Assembly: GCA_036873135.1 (NCBI GenBank)
Contig: JAPTYO010000008.1
Location: 37,642,819 to 37,706,818 of the forward strand
Direction of reading: 5' to 3'
Length of the DNA: 64,000 nucleotides
From: Clarkia xantiana subsp. parviflora
Taxonomy: Eukaryota > Streptophyta > Magnoliopsida > Myrtales > Onagraceae
The position numbers and the translations under genes are program-made. The notes under the pieces were generated by a model that worked only from the letters and a program-made list of their open reading frames with translations, was not told where the DNA came from and did no database searches. Below, piece by piece: positions 1 through 11,128 of the stretch (within the stretch, counting starts at the first letter, position 1; every line of letters starts with the position of its first letter).

Positions 1-665
1 TCAAAGTTCACCTTGTTCTTGTATAGCCTTACAAGATAAGCTTCGTGAATCTTCATCTCAGCTTGAAATTTCCATTTCTTGTGCAAGAATAGATGTCAAG
101 TAAGTAAAATTTCAAGAAATCACACCACTAGCCAAAGCTGAGCATAGACTAAGGATAGCCAACATGCCTTAGTACTAGTTTGCTTAGTTCTTGTTGATTT
201 CAGCCTTGTTGAGCTGATTGCGTGATTGTTCTTGTTATATTCTGGGGTTTGCTTTATTTCTCTTGATTTGGGTGTGAATTCTGAGCTTGTTCAAGCTACG
301 CCTACTGCTTGGAAGTTGTGATTTCACTACGTTACATTGTTTGCATACACCTTGCTCGGCTGAGGAGTCATTGTGTCTTCTTCGAGTTTTCACTACACAC
401 CTTGAAGAATTCAGAGCTTTCTTCAATGTAGGATTGATCCTAATCCATTCCTAGTGATTTTTGAACATTGAACTTGGGGTAATTTGTTGCGGATTAGTAC
501 GGATTGTACTAAAGAGTGAGCTGGAATTTGTCTTACTCTCAACAAACTTGGTGTGCTAGTTTTGTTGCTAGTGCAAACCTTGTGTGCGATTTTGTTTGGA
601 ATTCTTTGCATCTGAATTTCCCCTGCTTTGAATCTTCAAGCTCCTTGTGTTACTTTCCTTGCAAG
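1..665 (+). other. 5' leader, possibly part LTR, of copia element A
   Basis: This AT-rich stretch precedes the gag start of element A and holds no convincing coding frame. By position it should be LTR plus untranslated leader. I could not find a TG end, a TSD or the usual plant copia primer site TGGTATCAGAGC, so the LTR boundary is not set and the element may begin left of the window. A longer in-frame start lies at 516, but the ATG at 666 (context AAGATGG) matches the usual start of gag, whose first residues (MAQETNVDDPLYIH) are typical of this family. Confidence 0.55.
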
Positions 666-2264
666 ATGGCTCAGGAAACCAATGTTGATGATCCCCTATA
701 CATTCACCCCTCAGACACCACTGGCCATATGCTCATTCCTTTTCAGCTTCAAGGAACATCCAACTATCATGTTTGGAGCACCTCAATCAGGGAAGGCTTG
801 TTGGTGAAGAATAAGCTTGGTTTTATAGATGGCACATTCACAAGATTGGATGTTGGTGTCAATGATAGGGTGAGATGGGATAGGGAAAATGCAATTGTCA
901 AGGCATGGTTAAGGAACACTGTGGCCAAGGATTTGGTCAATGGCTTGATCTACAACCCTACTGCTTCTTCCATTTGGAATGACTTAAAGGAGATGTTTGA
1001 CAAAGTGGATGGCACTCAAATCTTTCAATTGACAAGGGAGATTTACCAAACATCTCAAGGTGTGCTCTCAATCACTGAATACTTTGCCAAGATGAAGCTA
1101 CTATGGGATGCTCTTGCTTCCATTGATGATTTGGTTGTCCAATGTGCTGGGGACATTGCCATTGTCAATGAACACAAAGAGAAGCAGAAGTTGATGGCAT
1201 TTCTCTTGGGGCTAAATGATTCCTATGGACACATTAGGAGCAACTTGCTTATGAGGCAGCCCCTTCCTACCCTTAGCATTGCCTTCTCTATGTTAGTACA
1301 AGAAGAGAGCCAAAGGACCATCTCTGGTTCCATTGGTGATGTGGGTGAGGCAACTGCCTTGTTCACTGGGAAGAATCCATCTTATGGAGGAGGTAGAGGC
1401 AATGGAAGAGGATATGCAAGGGGTAGAGATTTTGGAAGAGGCAATGGCATTGGAAGAGGCAGAGGCAACTTCAATGCTTCAAGTGGAAAACCACTTCCTA
1501 CTTGCACCTATTGTGGCAAGAGGGGTCACAATGAGGATGTTTGCTACACCAAGCATGGCTACCCATATGATCATCCAATCCATAAAAAGAATCCAAATGC
1601 TCCTAAAAGGAATTGGAACTCAGCAAACATTGTTGAAGATGGTGGAACCTCAAGTGCAATTGAGCATGTGGCAGCCAAAGACAAGAGGATCTTCCATGGC
1701 ACAGCTGACAAAAGGATTCAACATGTTGCTGCCCAAGATGATCATTTTGATCATACACCTCTATGCTTTGAAGATGTGGATCAAGCTCATGTCAACATGG
1801 CAGGTATATCTAGTGATCCTATGGTTTGGATAGTTGACTCAGGTGCAACTAACCATATCACTCATCAAATTGAATGGCTACATGATTTGAAGATGAGTGA
1901 CTCTGATCACCAATATGTGCACTTGCCAAATGGTCACAAGTGCAAAGTGACCCATGTTGGTTCTTGCTCTTTCTCAAGTGGATTCACATTGACTAACATC
2001 CTCTTGGTCCCTGATTTCAAGTTCAATTTGATATCAGTTTCTAGGTTGCCTAGCCAGTTAAATTGCAAAGTGATCTTGACTTGTGATCATGTGTTGCTTC
2101 AGGGCCAGAGTGGCAAGTCCATGGTGATTGGGCAATGGAATAAAGGATTGTACACCTTGAAGGATGTGGTGCCTTCAAGTCCAAGGAAGATAGCAGCTAC
2201 TTGCTTGGGGAATAAGGATGAAGTATTGAGATGGCATAGGCGTTTGGGTCATGTCTCAGGATAA
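666..2264 (+). pseudogene. Copia A gag, protease and pre-integrase region
   Basis: This 532-codon open frame is the front of a Ty1/copia polyprotein. Residues 1-60 match the N-terminal copia gag type (DPLYIHPSD, NYHVWSTSIREGLLVKNKLGF), followed by a UBN2-like capsid region to about residue 220. A Gly/Arg-rich stretch (about 235-275) leads to a CCHC knuckle with C-x2-C-x4-H-x4-C spacing near residue 280. The aspartic protease motif WIVDSGATNHIT lies near residue 388, and the gag pre-integrase motif LRWHRRLGH is at the end. The frame stops at 2262, just before the integrase, which continues in the same direction after the stop. Gag packages the RNA into cytoplasmic particles and the protease would cut the polyprotein. 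The region itself is well kept, but the element cannot be autonomous because RT and RNase H are missing downstream. Confidence 0.85.
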
Positions 2265-2267
2265 TAT

Positions 2268-3275
2268 TTGAACCATTTGGATGTTTTAGGCTTGAATAAG
2301 ACCTATGGTTGTATCAAACAATGCACTATTTGTCCTCTTGCAAAGCAATCTAGATTTTCATTTCTAATCAGTGATTCAATTGCTTCAAAGCCTTTTGATT
2401 TGATTCACATGGATCTATGGGGTCCATACAAGGTGCCTACCTTCAAGAACAATCAATATTTCTTGACTATTGTTGATGAAGACTTTGAGGAGTGACAATG
2501 GGACTGAGTTCATCAACTCAGTTTGCAAAGACTTGCTTCTTCAATTTGGAATTCTTCATCAAACAAGTTGTGTGCATACACCACAACAAAATGGCAGGGT
2601 TGAACGCAAGCATAGGGACATCCTCAACATTGCTAGAGCTATAAGGTTTCAAGCTTCTATGCCATTGAGGCATTGGGGATATTGCATTTCTAATCAGTGA
2701 TTCAATTGCTTCAAAGCCTTTTGATTTGATTCACATGGATCTATGGGGTCCATACAAGGTGCCTACCTTCAAGAAAAATCAATATTTCTTGACTATTGTT
2801 GATGAAGACTTTGAGGAGTGACAATGGGACTGAGTTCATCAACTCAGTTTGCAAAGACTTGCTTCTTCAATTTGGAATTCTTCATCAAACAAGTTGTGTG
2901 CATACACCACAAAAAAATGGCAGGGTTGAACGCAAGCATAGGGACATCCTCAACATTGCTAGAGCTATAAGGTTTCAAGCTTCTATGCCATTGAGGCATT
3001 GGGGATATTGCATACTCAATGCTTATTACTTGCTCAATAGGCTACCCACCTCTATCTTGAAGTTCAAGTCACCTATGGAAGTGTTATATGGAAAAGCCCC
3101 TTCTCTTCATCATTTGAGAACCATAGGTTGCTTATGTTTTGGAACCAAATTGAACAACCATGACAAGTTTAGTCCAAGGGCTGAACCATGCATCCTTATG
3201 GGGTATTCAACCTCACAAAAAGGGTATCTTGTGATGAACATTTCCAACTCAATATTTCATGTTTCAAGGGATGTT
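2268..3275 (+). pseudogene. Copia A integrase, deleted then tandemly duplicated
   Basis: This is the integrase (zinc-binding end plus catalytic core), which would insert the cDNA into the chromosome. The C-x2-C part of the HHCC finger is seen in CTICPLAKQS, and the first catalytic Asp in HMDLWGPY. The sequence then jumps from LTIVDE straight to KTLRSDNGTEF (second Asp), so roughly 50-60 core residues are missing and the frame changes. A 326-bp segment holding this deletion junction is present twice in tandem (2359-2684 and 2685-3010), which repeats both Asp motifs and shifts frame again. The catalytic Glu region reads HTPQQNGRVERKH in copy 1 and HTPQKNGRVERKH in copy 2. After the second copy the integrase runs on (AYYLLNRLPTSILKFKSPME) until another frame change near 3275. 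It is not functional. Confidence 0.85.
2359..3010 (+). repeat. 326-bp direct tandem duplication within integrase
   Basis: Copy 1 is 2359-2684 and copy 2 is 2685-3010. I see only a couple of substitutions between them (for example AAGAACAATC against AAGAAAAATC). The junction has a 3-base overlap (CAT) between the two breakpoints. 326 is not a multiple of three, so the duplication breaks the frame. Both copies carry the same internal integrase deletion. Confidence 0.9.
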
Positions 3276-3697
3276 TCTTTCATGAAGACATCTTCCCATT
3301 TAGCATGTCCAAGGATTCTTTAAAGACTCTTATTCCATCTTGTTTGGGAGCCAAGCAATCCATTGAAGACTTCCCACCAGAGAATCCAACTTACTTTGAT
3401 GAGGATGTACAAAGATACAATCCAATCAATGAAGTCCCACCACCTCAACGAACTCCAACACCTCAATCACCCATTGTAGATGATCCACCCCAACCCTCTA
3501 ATCTAAGGAGGAGTCTTAGAATTGCACAACTCAACCCACCACAACCAAGGAGAAGTGCAAGGATTGCTAAGCTTCAAAAAAGGTCAAGTTCCAATGCCAC
3601 TTTTGGCATGGAAAGGTATGTGTCTTATGACACTTTGGGTCCTCAATACAAATGCTTCTTGGCTGCCATTGACAAAATCAAGGAGCCAAGCTCCTAA
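3276..3697 (+). pseudogene. Copia A linker between integrase and RT, end of element
   Basis: The reading frame continues one base out of register from the integrase (FFHEDIFPF), through the Pro-rich linker usually found between integrase and RT in copia elements. Two basic repeats, RRSLRIAQ and RRSARIAK, resemble the RRSxR motif normally seen there. The frame then reaches the opening of the RT region (ERYVSYDTLGPQYKCFLAAI) and stops at 3697. No RT palm motif, RNase H or 3' LTR follows, so the element is truncated on its 3' side. Whether this is one clean deletion or replacement by other sequence cannot be told from one copy. Confidence 0.75.
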
Positions 3698-4124
3698 AAG
3701 CAAGCAATCAAGGATCCAAGCAAAATCGGTTTTAAATATGCACATAATTTGGGATATAAACTATAATGGAGTAATTTAAAAAATAAGGATGCTTGAGCAA
3801 TGTGTTGAATAGCTTGAATAGGATAAAAACGAACGATGATAAATTCAATACTCAATTCAAGTATTAGTAAATACTCGGAAAATAATGTGTTCCACCAATA
3901 AACTTATTTAAGAGTATTTTCAAACAGAAATAAAAGTAGAAGTTTTAGCAAATCTAAAGATAAAGAATCTCTCATTCCATCTTTATTCTTCTGGGGCATC
4001 CTCGATCAGGTCGTTGCTTCTGTTTCTCGGTTCTGTAATTCAAAAGAAAATGAATTACTCTCGAGTGATTTGAAGCAAAAGAGAATGAATGATTTCATCA
4101 TCTTTTCTCCTTACGTACGTTAGG
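3698..4124. other. AT-rich junction between two copia remnants
   Basis: No coding frame, LTR end or repeat unit is recognisable here. The right part is probably the degraded continuation of the minus-strand C0 gag region downstream of its zinc knuckle, but all frames are broken. Confidence 0.4.
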
Positions 4125-4973
4125 AGGATTAGTGCAAGCATTAGCCAGGTGTCCTTTCACGCCACACCTGAAACACGTTCGAGTTTCCTCTTTGCGTGTC
4201 TACTTTGCTTGCTTTTTCTTACCACCAGATTGTTAGCGTTTAAACTTCTTCTGGGATTTGTTCGCCACAAACTTCTCAGTTTTGTTCTGAGAGCTTTTTC
4301 CCTTTCTCTTGCGCTTCCCCTTTTGTTCGGTTGGAGCGGAGGATGCAATATGCATTTCAGATCTAGACTTTTCAGCCTTGAGTCTATCTTCCTCCAGCTC
4401 CAGATGAACTTGTACCTTCTCGAGAGTATCGAGATGGGTAGCATGGGTAAGGCTCATTTTCATGATATTCCAAGAGTCGGGTAAAGATCGGATCATGTTG
4501 TTGATTTGTTGTCCCTTAGACAGGTTTTCACCTGCTTCCTTGAGCTCAGCGATCAAGTTACACATATGCATAATATGATCTTTTATCGTATGCTTGGGAT
4601 TCTTCTTATAGGTGTCAAGAGCGATGTTTAACGCTCTCTTTTGGGCAATGGTGTAGACACCAAATGTTGCCTTAAGACCATCCCATAGGTCCTTGGCAGT
4701 CCCCAAATGGTCAAACCTATAGAGAATCTTGTCTTCCAGCATAGAGAGCAAGGTGGAACGAGCATCATGATCCTTGACATCCCATTCATCATAGAACGTC
4801 TTTTGCTCATCTGTGAGGTCTCCCTCAGGCCTAGTTCGTTTTGTGTTCAAATGCTCCAGACCTCTTATTTCAGAGATTATCATCTTGACTCGTTTATTCC
4901 ATATTTTATAATTACCGCTATTCAATCTTATTCCCTTATTCAACTGGGAAATGACATTGCTAGTTGCAGCCAT
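4125..4973 (-). pseudogene. Copia C0 gag
   Basis: On the minus strand a 246-codon frame begins MAATSNVISQLNKG at 4973 and ends at 4233. It is a UBN2-type copia gag: NYKIWNKRVKMIISE near residue 22, the DLWDGLKATFG capsid motif near 96, and helical segments to about residue 195. A Lys-rich tail follows, then a frame change. The CCHC knuckle (CFRCGVKGHLANAC) lies beyond it at 4134-4175. Gag of this type coats the retrotransposon RNA. The leader upstream (4974 onward) closely matches the leaders of C1, C2 and C5, yet this gag is unlike the gag stub in those copies. Protease and later domains are not present to the left. Confidence 0.8.
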
Positions 4974-6321
4974 CTATATTAACACATTGACAATCATGCA
5001 AAGTTTAGGAAGAAAACAACATTTTGACAGAATTGCAAACATCGGATTATCTATTATGATGGAATACGACGAATAGTGATTCTTCAGTCACAAACCAAAC
5101 CAACCTTCAGTAAACCGAGGAAGGGGGTGTCGTGAAAGAATTCACACTATTGTCGTTTTCAATCTAATAGATCAGTCTTTTTGAAAACGGTTATTCTATT
5201 GCAAATTACCAGAACGGGAAATTTTCAAATAAGCATACCCGATCTTGGCTTTCCCAAGGCCCTTATGATTTTGTAAAATTATCCGATAATTTACGCATGC
5301 ATATTTATAATTATACTACATCTAGCAAATCATCATACCATGCCATAAATATCGAACACAACATGTTTACGCCTCATGCGTCTAAAGTTCCTAGCATATA
5401 TAATTCTACGTAAAGCAAATTATCACACGCGTTCTATCATGAACATCCTAGCATACGCGTCAAAACATGCAACATCCGCATATATCATGCATAATTGGCG
5501 ACTGAAATTTTCGGTTTTATAAAACGCTTTGAAAATATTAGGGGCTGTTTTGCAATTCATGCTTACAATTAATCAAAGCTCGCAATATAATATCCAGCTA
5601 GCTTGACTAAGTCAAGACGACAGTTCTAATTATATCAACATATATGATGCAGAAAGTAAACAATTGCAAATCAGCCCACTAATTTAATCCAGTCCCAAAA
5701 ACATGCAAGTCCGAGATCCATCCCCATAATCGAAACCAGGCATTAGGGTTTTGACTGAAACCGTGTAATAAAACACGAACCCTAAGAGCACTGTTTAGGC
5801 TAATTTTAAAGTTCGAAAACATTTTGGATTTAAAATTTGACATCCCATTTTATTGAACATTTTAAATTTTACGAGAAATTTAAAAATTATGGTCCGGTCC
5901 AATTTAAAATCCGGTTCAAGTCGACCCGATTTTAAAATCCGGTTTGGTCCGAAACGGTTCAATAAAATAGGATTGTGGTTCGGTTCATCACTCAAAACCG
6001 TTTAGGTTAGGTTCAATTTAGTTTCTACGGTCCGACCCGACCCGACTAGGTAGACCCGATTAAGAAAACCCGGATGTGTTTTATCCATTCCGGTTTAGCA
6101 ATTGGACCGGCCCATAAACCCTAAGGTTCGGCCGAAATATGTCTTGTGGGCTAAGTAGGGTTTTAAAGTCCACTAAAAACTTAACTTAACCACCAAGAAG
6201 TATGAATTATTTAAAATAATTTCAAATTTTGCTAATATATATATATATAATTCGGCACATATATTATAAATATATATAAATATTGCCAAGATTCTATCTA
6301 TAAGATGTAAATCAATTAACA

Positions 6322-6396
<75 letters not shown>

Positions 6397-6449
6397 GGCC
6401 AAATCTCTATATATATATATAAATATTGTCAAAAATATATTTGTCTCAA
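4974..6449 (-). other. Copia C0 5' untranslated leader
   Basis: This is the non-coding leader upstream of the C0 gag (minus strand). It aligns by eye with 8481-9840, 40200-41938 and 58020-61410; shared landmarks include CCCGATCTTGGCTTTCCC and a stretch rich in GGTTCGGTCCGG at about 5880-6080. No PBS is present, so the part next to the LTR has been lost. I see no coding frame. Confidence 0.7.
6331..6391. repeat. (TA)n microsatellite
   Basis: About 61 bases of uninterrupted TA dinucleotide lie within the AT-rich part of the C0 leader. Shorter TA runs flank it at about 6234-6250 and 6408-6420. Confidence 0.95.
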
Positions 6450-6712
6450 ATTTATGTGAGTAAATTGATTAACCCCAAATAAATCCCTAACACTCTCTAT
6501 TTATAGAGGAGGTAGACAAAACCCACCTAGGGTGTCCACCCTAATGTTTCAGCCGGCTAGCATATTGGGGAGGCCCAATTTTGGGCCTTTCATGTCAATT
6601 GGGATTTAGGCCCAGCCCAAAATTCCTAATGTGACATTACCCAAATATGCTTAGAATGTTGGGCTTATATTAAAGGGCTCCTATTACGGCAGCCATTCAC
6701 CATATGCCAACA
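6450..6712 (-). repeat. Copia C0 5' LTR fragment
   Basis: This matches the outer half of the C-family LTR: it holds the shared block GGCCCAATTTTGGGCC and ends CATATGCCAACA, compared with CATATGCTTACA in C2 and C3. The inner half (the part that begins TGTTAGATTACGG in + reading) and the PBS are missing. The outer edge abuts an unrelated integrase fragment at 6713. Confidence 0.75.
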
Positions 6713-7240
6713 ACAACCTGGTAAGATCCACCTATTTACCAGTCCTCAGCTCACATGATGTCGTGTCTACCGATTAGGTACACGGTTTACGACATGAGTA
6801 GCAGTTACCAGCGCATCATCCCCAGTAGGAGATCGGAAGTGGAGCTTGCGGCATCATGGTTCTAATCATGTCCAAGAGTGTATGATTACGTCGCTCCGCC
6901 ACACAGTTCTGTTGTGGCGGGTATGCGATCGTCGTTTGACGGACAATGCCCCTTTCATTGCATAACTTATCAAACTCATTCAAAAGGTTTTCACCACCTC
7001 TGTAAATGAGTAAGGTTTTCCCTTTCGATCCAACTGATTCTCAACAAGATTGAGATAGCTTATAAAGCACTCAATGTTCTTGGATTTACGAGTATTTAGA
7101 TGAGTAAACCCATAACCCGTAACGTTATCAATGAAATTTAATTTGATCTTCAAATCATACATCTTTATATTAAATTTGTACTTTGAATCGATGTGTTCTG
7201 GTTTTACATGTAAGTCATGCGCTGTGCGCACCACACTTGG
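6713..7240 (-). pseudogene. Copia C5 integrase fragment
   Basis: On the minus strand this encodes a piece of copia integrase core in broken frames. Reading from 7240 down: LNFIDNVTGYGFTHLNTRKS (core strand region), NLVENQLDRKGK, then after a frame change NERGIVRQTTIAYPPQQN and VAERRNHTLLDMIRTMMP, then LPISYWG. The expected SDRG motif with the second catalytic Asp is destroyed, and there are several stops. The left end is cut cleanly at 6712/6713 by the edge of the C0 LTR, which suggests C0 inserted here. Only an integrase fossil remains; the matching RT is not in the window. Confidence 0.75.
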
Positions 7241-8334
7241 GATTTACCCTAGGTGAAATCGTTTCCTTTCTATAATTTAATTATCGGTTTCATACATGTT
7301 TGTTGTCACGATATCAATTATATATACGGAGTACTAACAAATAAGGAAACTAATAGTTCGATCAACTTACGCAATCGATGGGTTACTAATGATGATAGCA
7401 TGTCTTAATCGTTTCTTTCATTCGACCGCTTGTCCTGGCCGAAAATTTGGGTGTTATTCCACATTAGCGGATTTTGTTCGGATCGATCCCTTTGACCGGG
7501 TCGATGGATTAATAAGTGAATTTATTTCGAATCGAATTTCATTCAATCACAATGAACACTACTTTATTCAATAATCTGAATCATTAACAACTAAAATTAT
7601 TAATTCAAATGAACAATGAAAGATAAAACGATAATAATAAGGTCTTGATCATAATGCAGAAACAATTAGCGAGAAGATAATCAAGAACTCTGAGCCATGT
7701 CGAACACCACACCTGAAAAAAATTCACAAATGAATCACATCAGATGATCTTTGTTTGAATAAAACGTTTTACGACTTTATACATGACAAATGAGGCGTAC
7801 CCGAGACGCGCTTTATCAACAGTGTTATGACCCACCAGATTTTCGTTTAAGACCTCTGTGGTCTGGTTCTCTCCGTGATATGCGAAGATCATGGTGGACT
7901 TTCCTCGATCTGCTGTGGTGATTTATGAAGGTGGTTCCCATGTTGCCCTGGTTACTGCCTTTAAAGAGACTCATAGTATGCCTAATTGATTCAATCAAGC
8001 ACGTGAGTCGTTCATCGTCAGCAAACCATGATAGGGGATACCTTTTCACAATGAGAAATATTCTCATCCATGTTGACCTTTCATCTTGAAGGTCTTGAGC
8101 GGCAGTTACACCTGCATCCATGGAGAGAAGATCATCATACTCAACCAAGACATTTCTAGCTTCAGCGGCCTTGCCTCCACCAAAGCGGATACACTATAGT
8201 TATGTTTGAAGTCTTCTGCAACCTTTTGAGTCAAGGTTGAAGGAATCACCACAGTTGCTTCCAGATCATCAAAGAACCTTCTCCCTTGATTGAGACACGG
8301 AAAGCCAAATTCATCTGTCATTGTTTTTTATGCT
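7241..8334 (-). other. C5 conserved segment without a recognisable gene
   Basis: This segment aligns with 39010-40090 (C2) and 56820-57840 (C1); shared landmarks include CGCAATCGATG, GGCCGAAAATTTGG, CTTTATTCAATAA and GACCTTTCATC. A 107-codon minus frame (8148-7825) and a 71-codon one (8321-8106) exist in this copy but are not kept open in C1 or C2, so I do not call a gene. It occupies the place where gag, protease and the front of integrase would be expected. Confidence 0.5.
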
Positions 8335-8480
8335 TTCGCATCAATGCAATGACAGATGCCCTTAGCATCGAGGATATACTTCACATAGCTACTACAAGCA
8401 TCATAGTTCACACCATCAAAATTGAGAGGAATATAGAATTGCACTCTATCATCCACTGAAACTAACACATTTACAAACAA
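8335..8480 (-). pseudogene. C5 gag N-terminal stub
   Basis: The minus strand reads VQFYIPLNFDGVNYDACSSY followed by a further 18 residues and a stop. The LNFDGxNYxxW/C-SxxVK pattern is typical of the start of plant copia gag. In C2 the same place reads VRFDILRNLDGMNHDE before a stop, and in C1 it is further decayed. It is a stub: nothing resembling the rest of a capsid or a zinc knuckle follows. Confidence 0.5.
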
Positions 8481-10025
8481 TTGTGAAAAATCAAGGTGAC
8501 AATTTAAAACATTTTGAAAAGAATTGTTTACATCAGATATCTATGAGATAGGAGGAAATATACAATTATCCCTCAGTCATCTAGCCTAATAGACCACCAG
8601 TAAACCAATGGAAGGGGGCTGTGTAAAGAGTTCACACTACCAATGTCTCCTTTCTAATAGATCAGACTCTTTGAAAACAATTTAATCGCTACTTTAACTG
8701 GAACATGGAGCTTTTACATACACCCGGTCTTGGCTTTCCCAATGCAATTTTAGAATGTTTCGAGGATTTCTTATTCAAGCATACGTAATACTACTTCACT
8801 AGAAAATTATCGCATGCGATCACATCCTGAAACTATCATGCATACGCATCACATCCTGAAAATATTTGGGGCTGAATTTCTATTCATGCTTATAATATCA
8901 TGCGTACTTCTAGACCTAGATCATATCAAGATCACTCAGTATAGCATGTCTATACTTGTGCCCAACTCATTAATTGCAATAAGGCTTTGCTCCCAAGCAT
9001 GCAATATCAAGCTAGCTTGACATAGTCAATACAAAATTCTAACATGCATTGATATCAATATATAACAATGCAATTCAGCCCACAAAATGATTCGGTCCCA
9101 TAATCACGCATTTTCCGACATTCATCCCCACAACCAAAACTAGGCATCGAGTTTCATTAAAACGTTAAAATATCAAACCAATTCGCACTGTGTAGATAAT
9201 TTTAAAGTTCAAAAAAATTTGGATTTTAAATTTGATCTGACCCAATTTCAGTCGACCCGGATCGGTCCGGTTCGCTCAACCAAGTCTGACCGGTCTGCTC
9301 CTGTCAACCTGGTCCGACCGGTCCGGTCAACGCTTTCCAACCAGTCCGGTCTAATTCGGTATGTTCAGTTTATTTTACATGAACCAGGAACGGGTTGACC
9401 CGACCCATTATCCCACATGGTCCGACCCGACCCGATCCGGGTCAGACCGATTGAGAAAACAGGGTTGGTCGACCCGACCCATTTGAACTGGTGGAACCCG
9501 ACCCAAACCGTTTCGGTTCCCACGGGTTATCCAGATCGGTCGACTCGAACCGGGTGCGCATTTGGATATGCCACTAACCCTCGGGTTTCGGCCGTAATGT
9601 CACTTGGTGGCTAAGTAGGGTTTTAAAATCCACTAAAAACTAAACTTTGCCGTCAGGTAACAATTAATATTATAGATATTATCCAATAAATATTTAATGT
9701 GCAATATATATATATATAAGATAATATATATCTTTAATTGATTAGATTCTATTTTAGGGATAAAATCTATCAATAAATATATTTTGTCAATCTTTTTAGG
9801 TAAGTAATATATCACCAAATATATCTATATCCAAAAAATCATGCATATAATATATCGGTAATTATGTTACGATTTGACTTCGCGATGAACCCTAGGTGGC
9901 CGAAATTAATAAAATAATAATAAAATCACTTTTTTTATTGTTCGTCTACGCCATGGTGGCTTTTTCGTGGCCACCACGGGCAAACCGCTGCTACGCCGCG
10001 ACCCTAGGGTTCGGTGGGCAATTTC
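8481..10025 (-). other. C5 5' untranslated leader
   Basis: This is leader sequence of the C family in minus orientation, with the shared CCCGGTCTTGGCTTTCCC block near 8725 and a long GGTCCGG/GGTTCGG-rich stretch at about 9240-9560. The end toward 10025 (from about 9890) does not match the other leaders clearly. It ends where the plus-strand LTR of C4 begins. No coding frame is seen. Confidence 0.6.
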
Positions 10026-10619
10026 TGTTTGCATTTGGAGATTGGTCCGCCATAATTAGGAACCCATTAATATGAGTCTGTTACCTAAGAAAATTGGTTA
10101 ATGTCGCATTAGGGATTTTGGGTTAGGCCTAAAATCTCAATTGACATGAGATGCCAAAAATTGGACCTCCCTCATATACATGGTTGTCCGAATTAATGGA
10201 GGGCAAAGTGGACTTTTGTCCACTTTGCTCCTCTTATAAATAGGGAGGTGTTAGAGATTTACTAAGCGCTAATCTCTTCTTCCTTTGTGGTTAGATAAGA
10301 GAAATTTCTCCTCCCTAAATAATACCTAGTTCGGCCGAACCAAAGAACTCCCTAGGAGGTGCCAAATTGTGTCAAGCAATTTATCCGATTGATCCATCCC
10401 CGCTAGAGAAACGATAATGGCTTTGCTGTGGAGCATAATCTGTGGGTTTTCTTTAACCAGAACCTCTAAGGGATCCGTCCGGTGTATCAAGAACTCCCCT
10501 CGGTGATCTTGGGAATGCCGAAGCATTATAGGTATGTGCACTATCTTCCGCTGCGTATTGGTTACCATGCACCTATCTAGGTTTTTTGTTTCCATAGTAT
10601 TTAGCTCTGTAATCCAACA
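10026..10619 (+). repeat. Copia C4 5' LTR
   Basis: This 594-bp LTR begins TGTTTGCATTTGG and ends AATCCAACA. It is the only C-family LTR in plus orientation in the window. Landmarks (TTGACATGAGATGCC, AGTGGACTTTTGTCCACTTTGC, CTTATAAATAGGGAGG) match the complement of the C1, C2 and C3 LTRs. CTTATAAATA at about 10233-10242 is a likely TATA box for the element's own transcript. The PBS follows directly. Confidence 0.8.
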
Positions 10620-10632
10620 GTGGTATCAGAGC
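10620..10632 (+). other. C4 primer-binding site
   Basis: GTGGTATCAGAGC directly follows the LTR. TGGTATCAGAGC is complementary to the 3' end of plant initiator tRNA-Met, the standard primer for minus-strand synthesis in plant copia elements. Confidence 0.9.
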
Positions 10633-11128
10633 CTGTGTTAGGAGTTCATGATTTTGATAAAATTGGTGTTCTTGGATTTGATATAGTCGGCCGAAAATTT
10701 TAAACATGAACTTTTTAAATTTTAAATTTTTAAAATCACGGTGGCTGAAAATTTCATGATGTTCTTAATAAAATTTGATGTTCATGATCTTCAAGAAAAA
10801 CGTGACTTTTATCAAAATTAAACCTTGGATTGTTGATCTTAGTATGTTTTGATCTTTAAATTTGACTAATAACCCTAATTAGAGGTTTCGGCCGAACCAC
10901 TTTAGGTGTACAAGGTCAAATTTTTTATTTCTTAGTCTCCAAGTAACCCTTAAGTGACCGAAATTTTTCAAGAAATTTTTTAATAAATTTGGCCAAATTT
11001 TTTGCCTAGGGTTTTAGGCTTCAATTAGGGCCAGATTCACAAGATAATTATGGATAGAAACTATCAATATATCTTAGCATAATATTAGGGATATAGATAA
11101 TATTGTCAATATAGATAGATATTAGTTG
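10633..11128 (+). other. C4 leader, cut by C1
   Basis: This is non-coding leader in plus orientation. It mirrors the complement of 41200-41938; shared phrases include GGAGTTCATGATTTTGATAAA and GTTCATGATCTTCAAGAAAAA. It is interrupted at 11128 by the C1 LTR. The last five bases (AGTTG) are the candidate left TSD of C1, whose partner would lie right of the window. Confidence 0.75.

Noticed and set aside
7825..8321. New protein gene between the integrase fragment and leader of C5
   Set aside because: Frames are not open in the matching regions of C1 and C2, and nothing recognisable is encoded.
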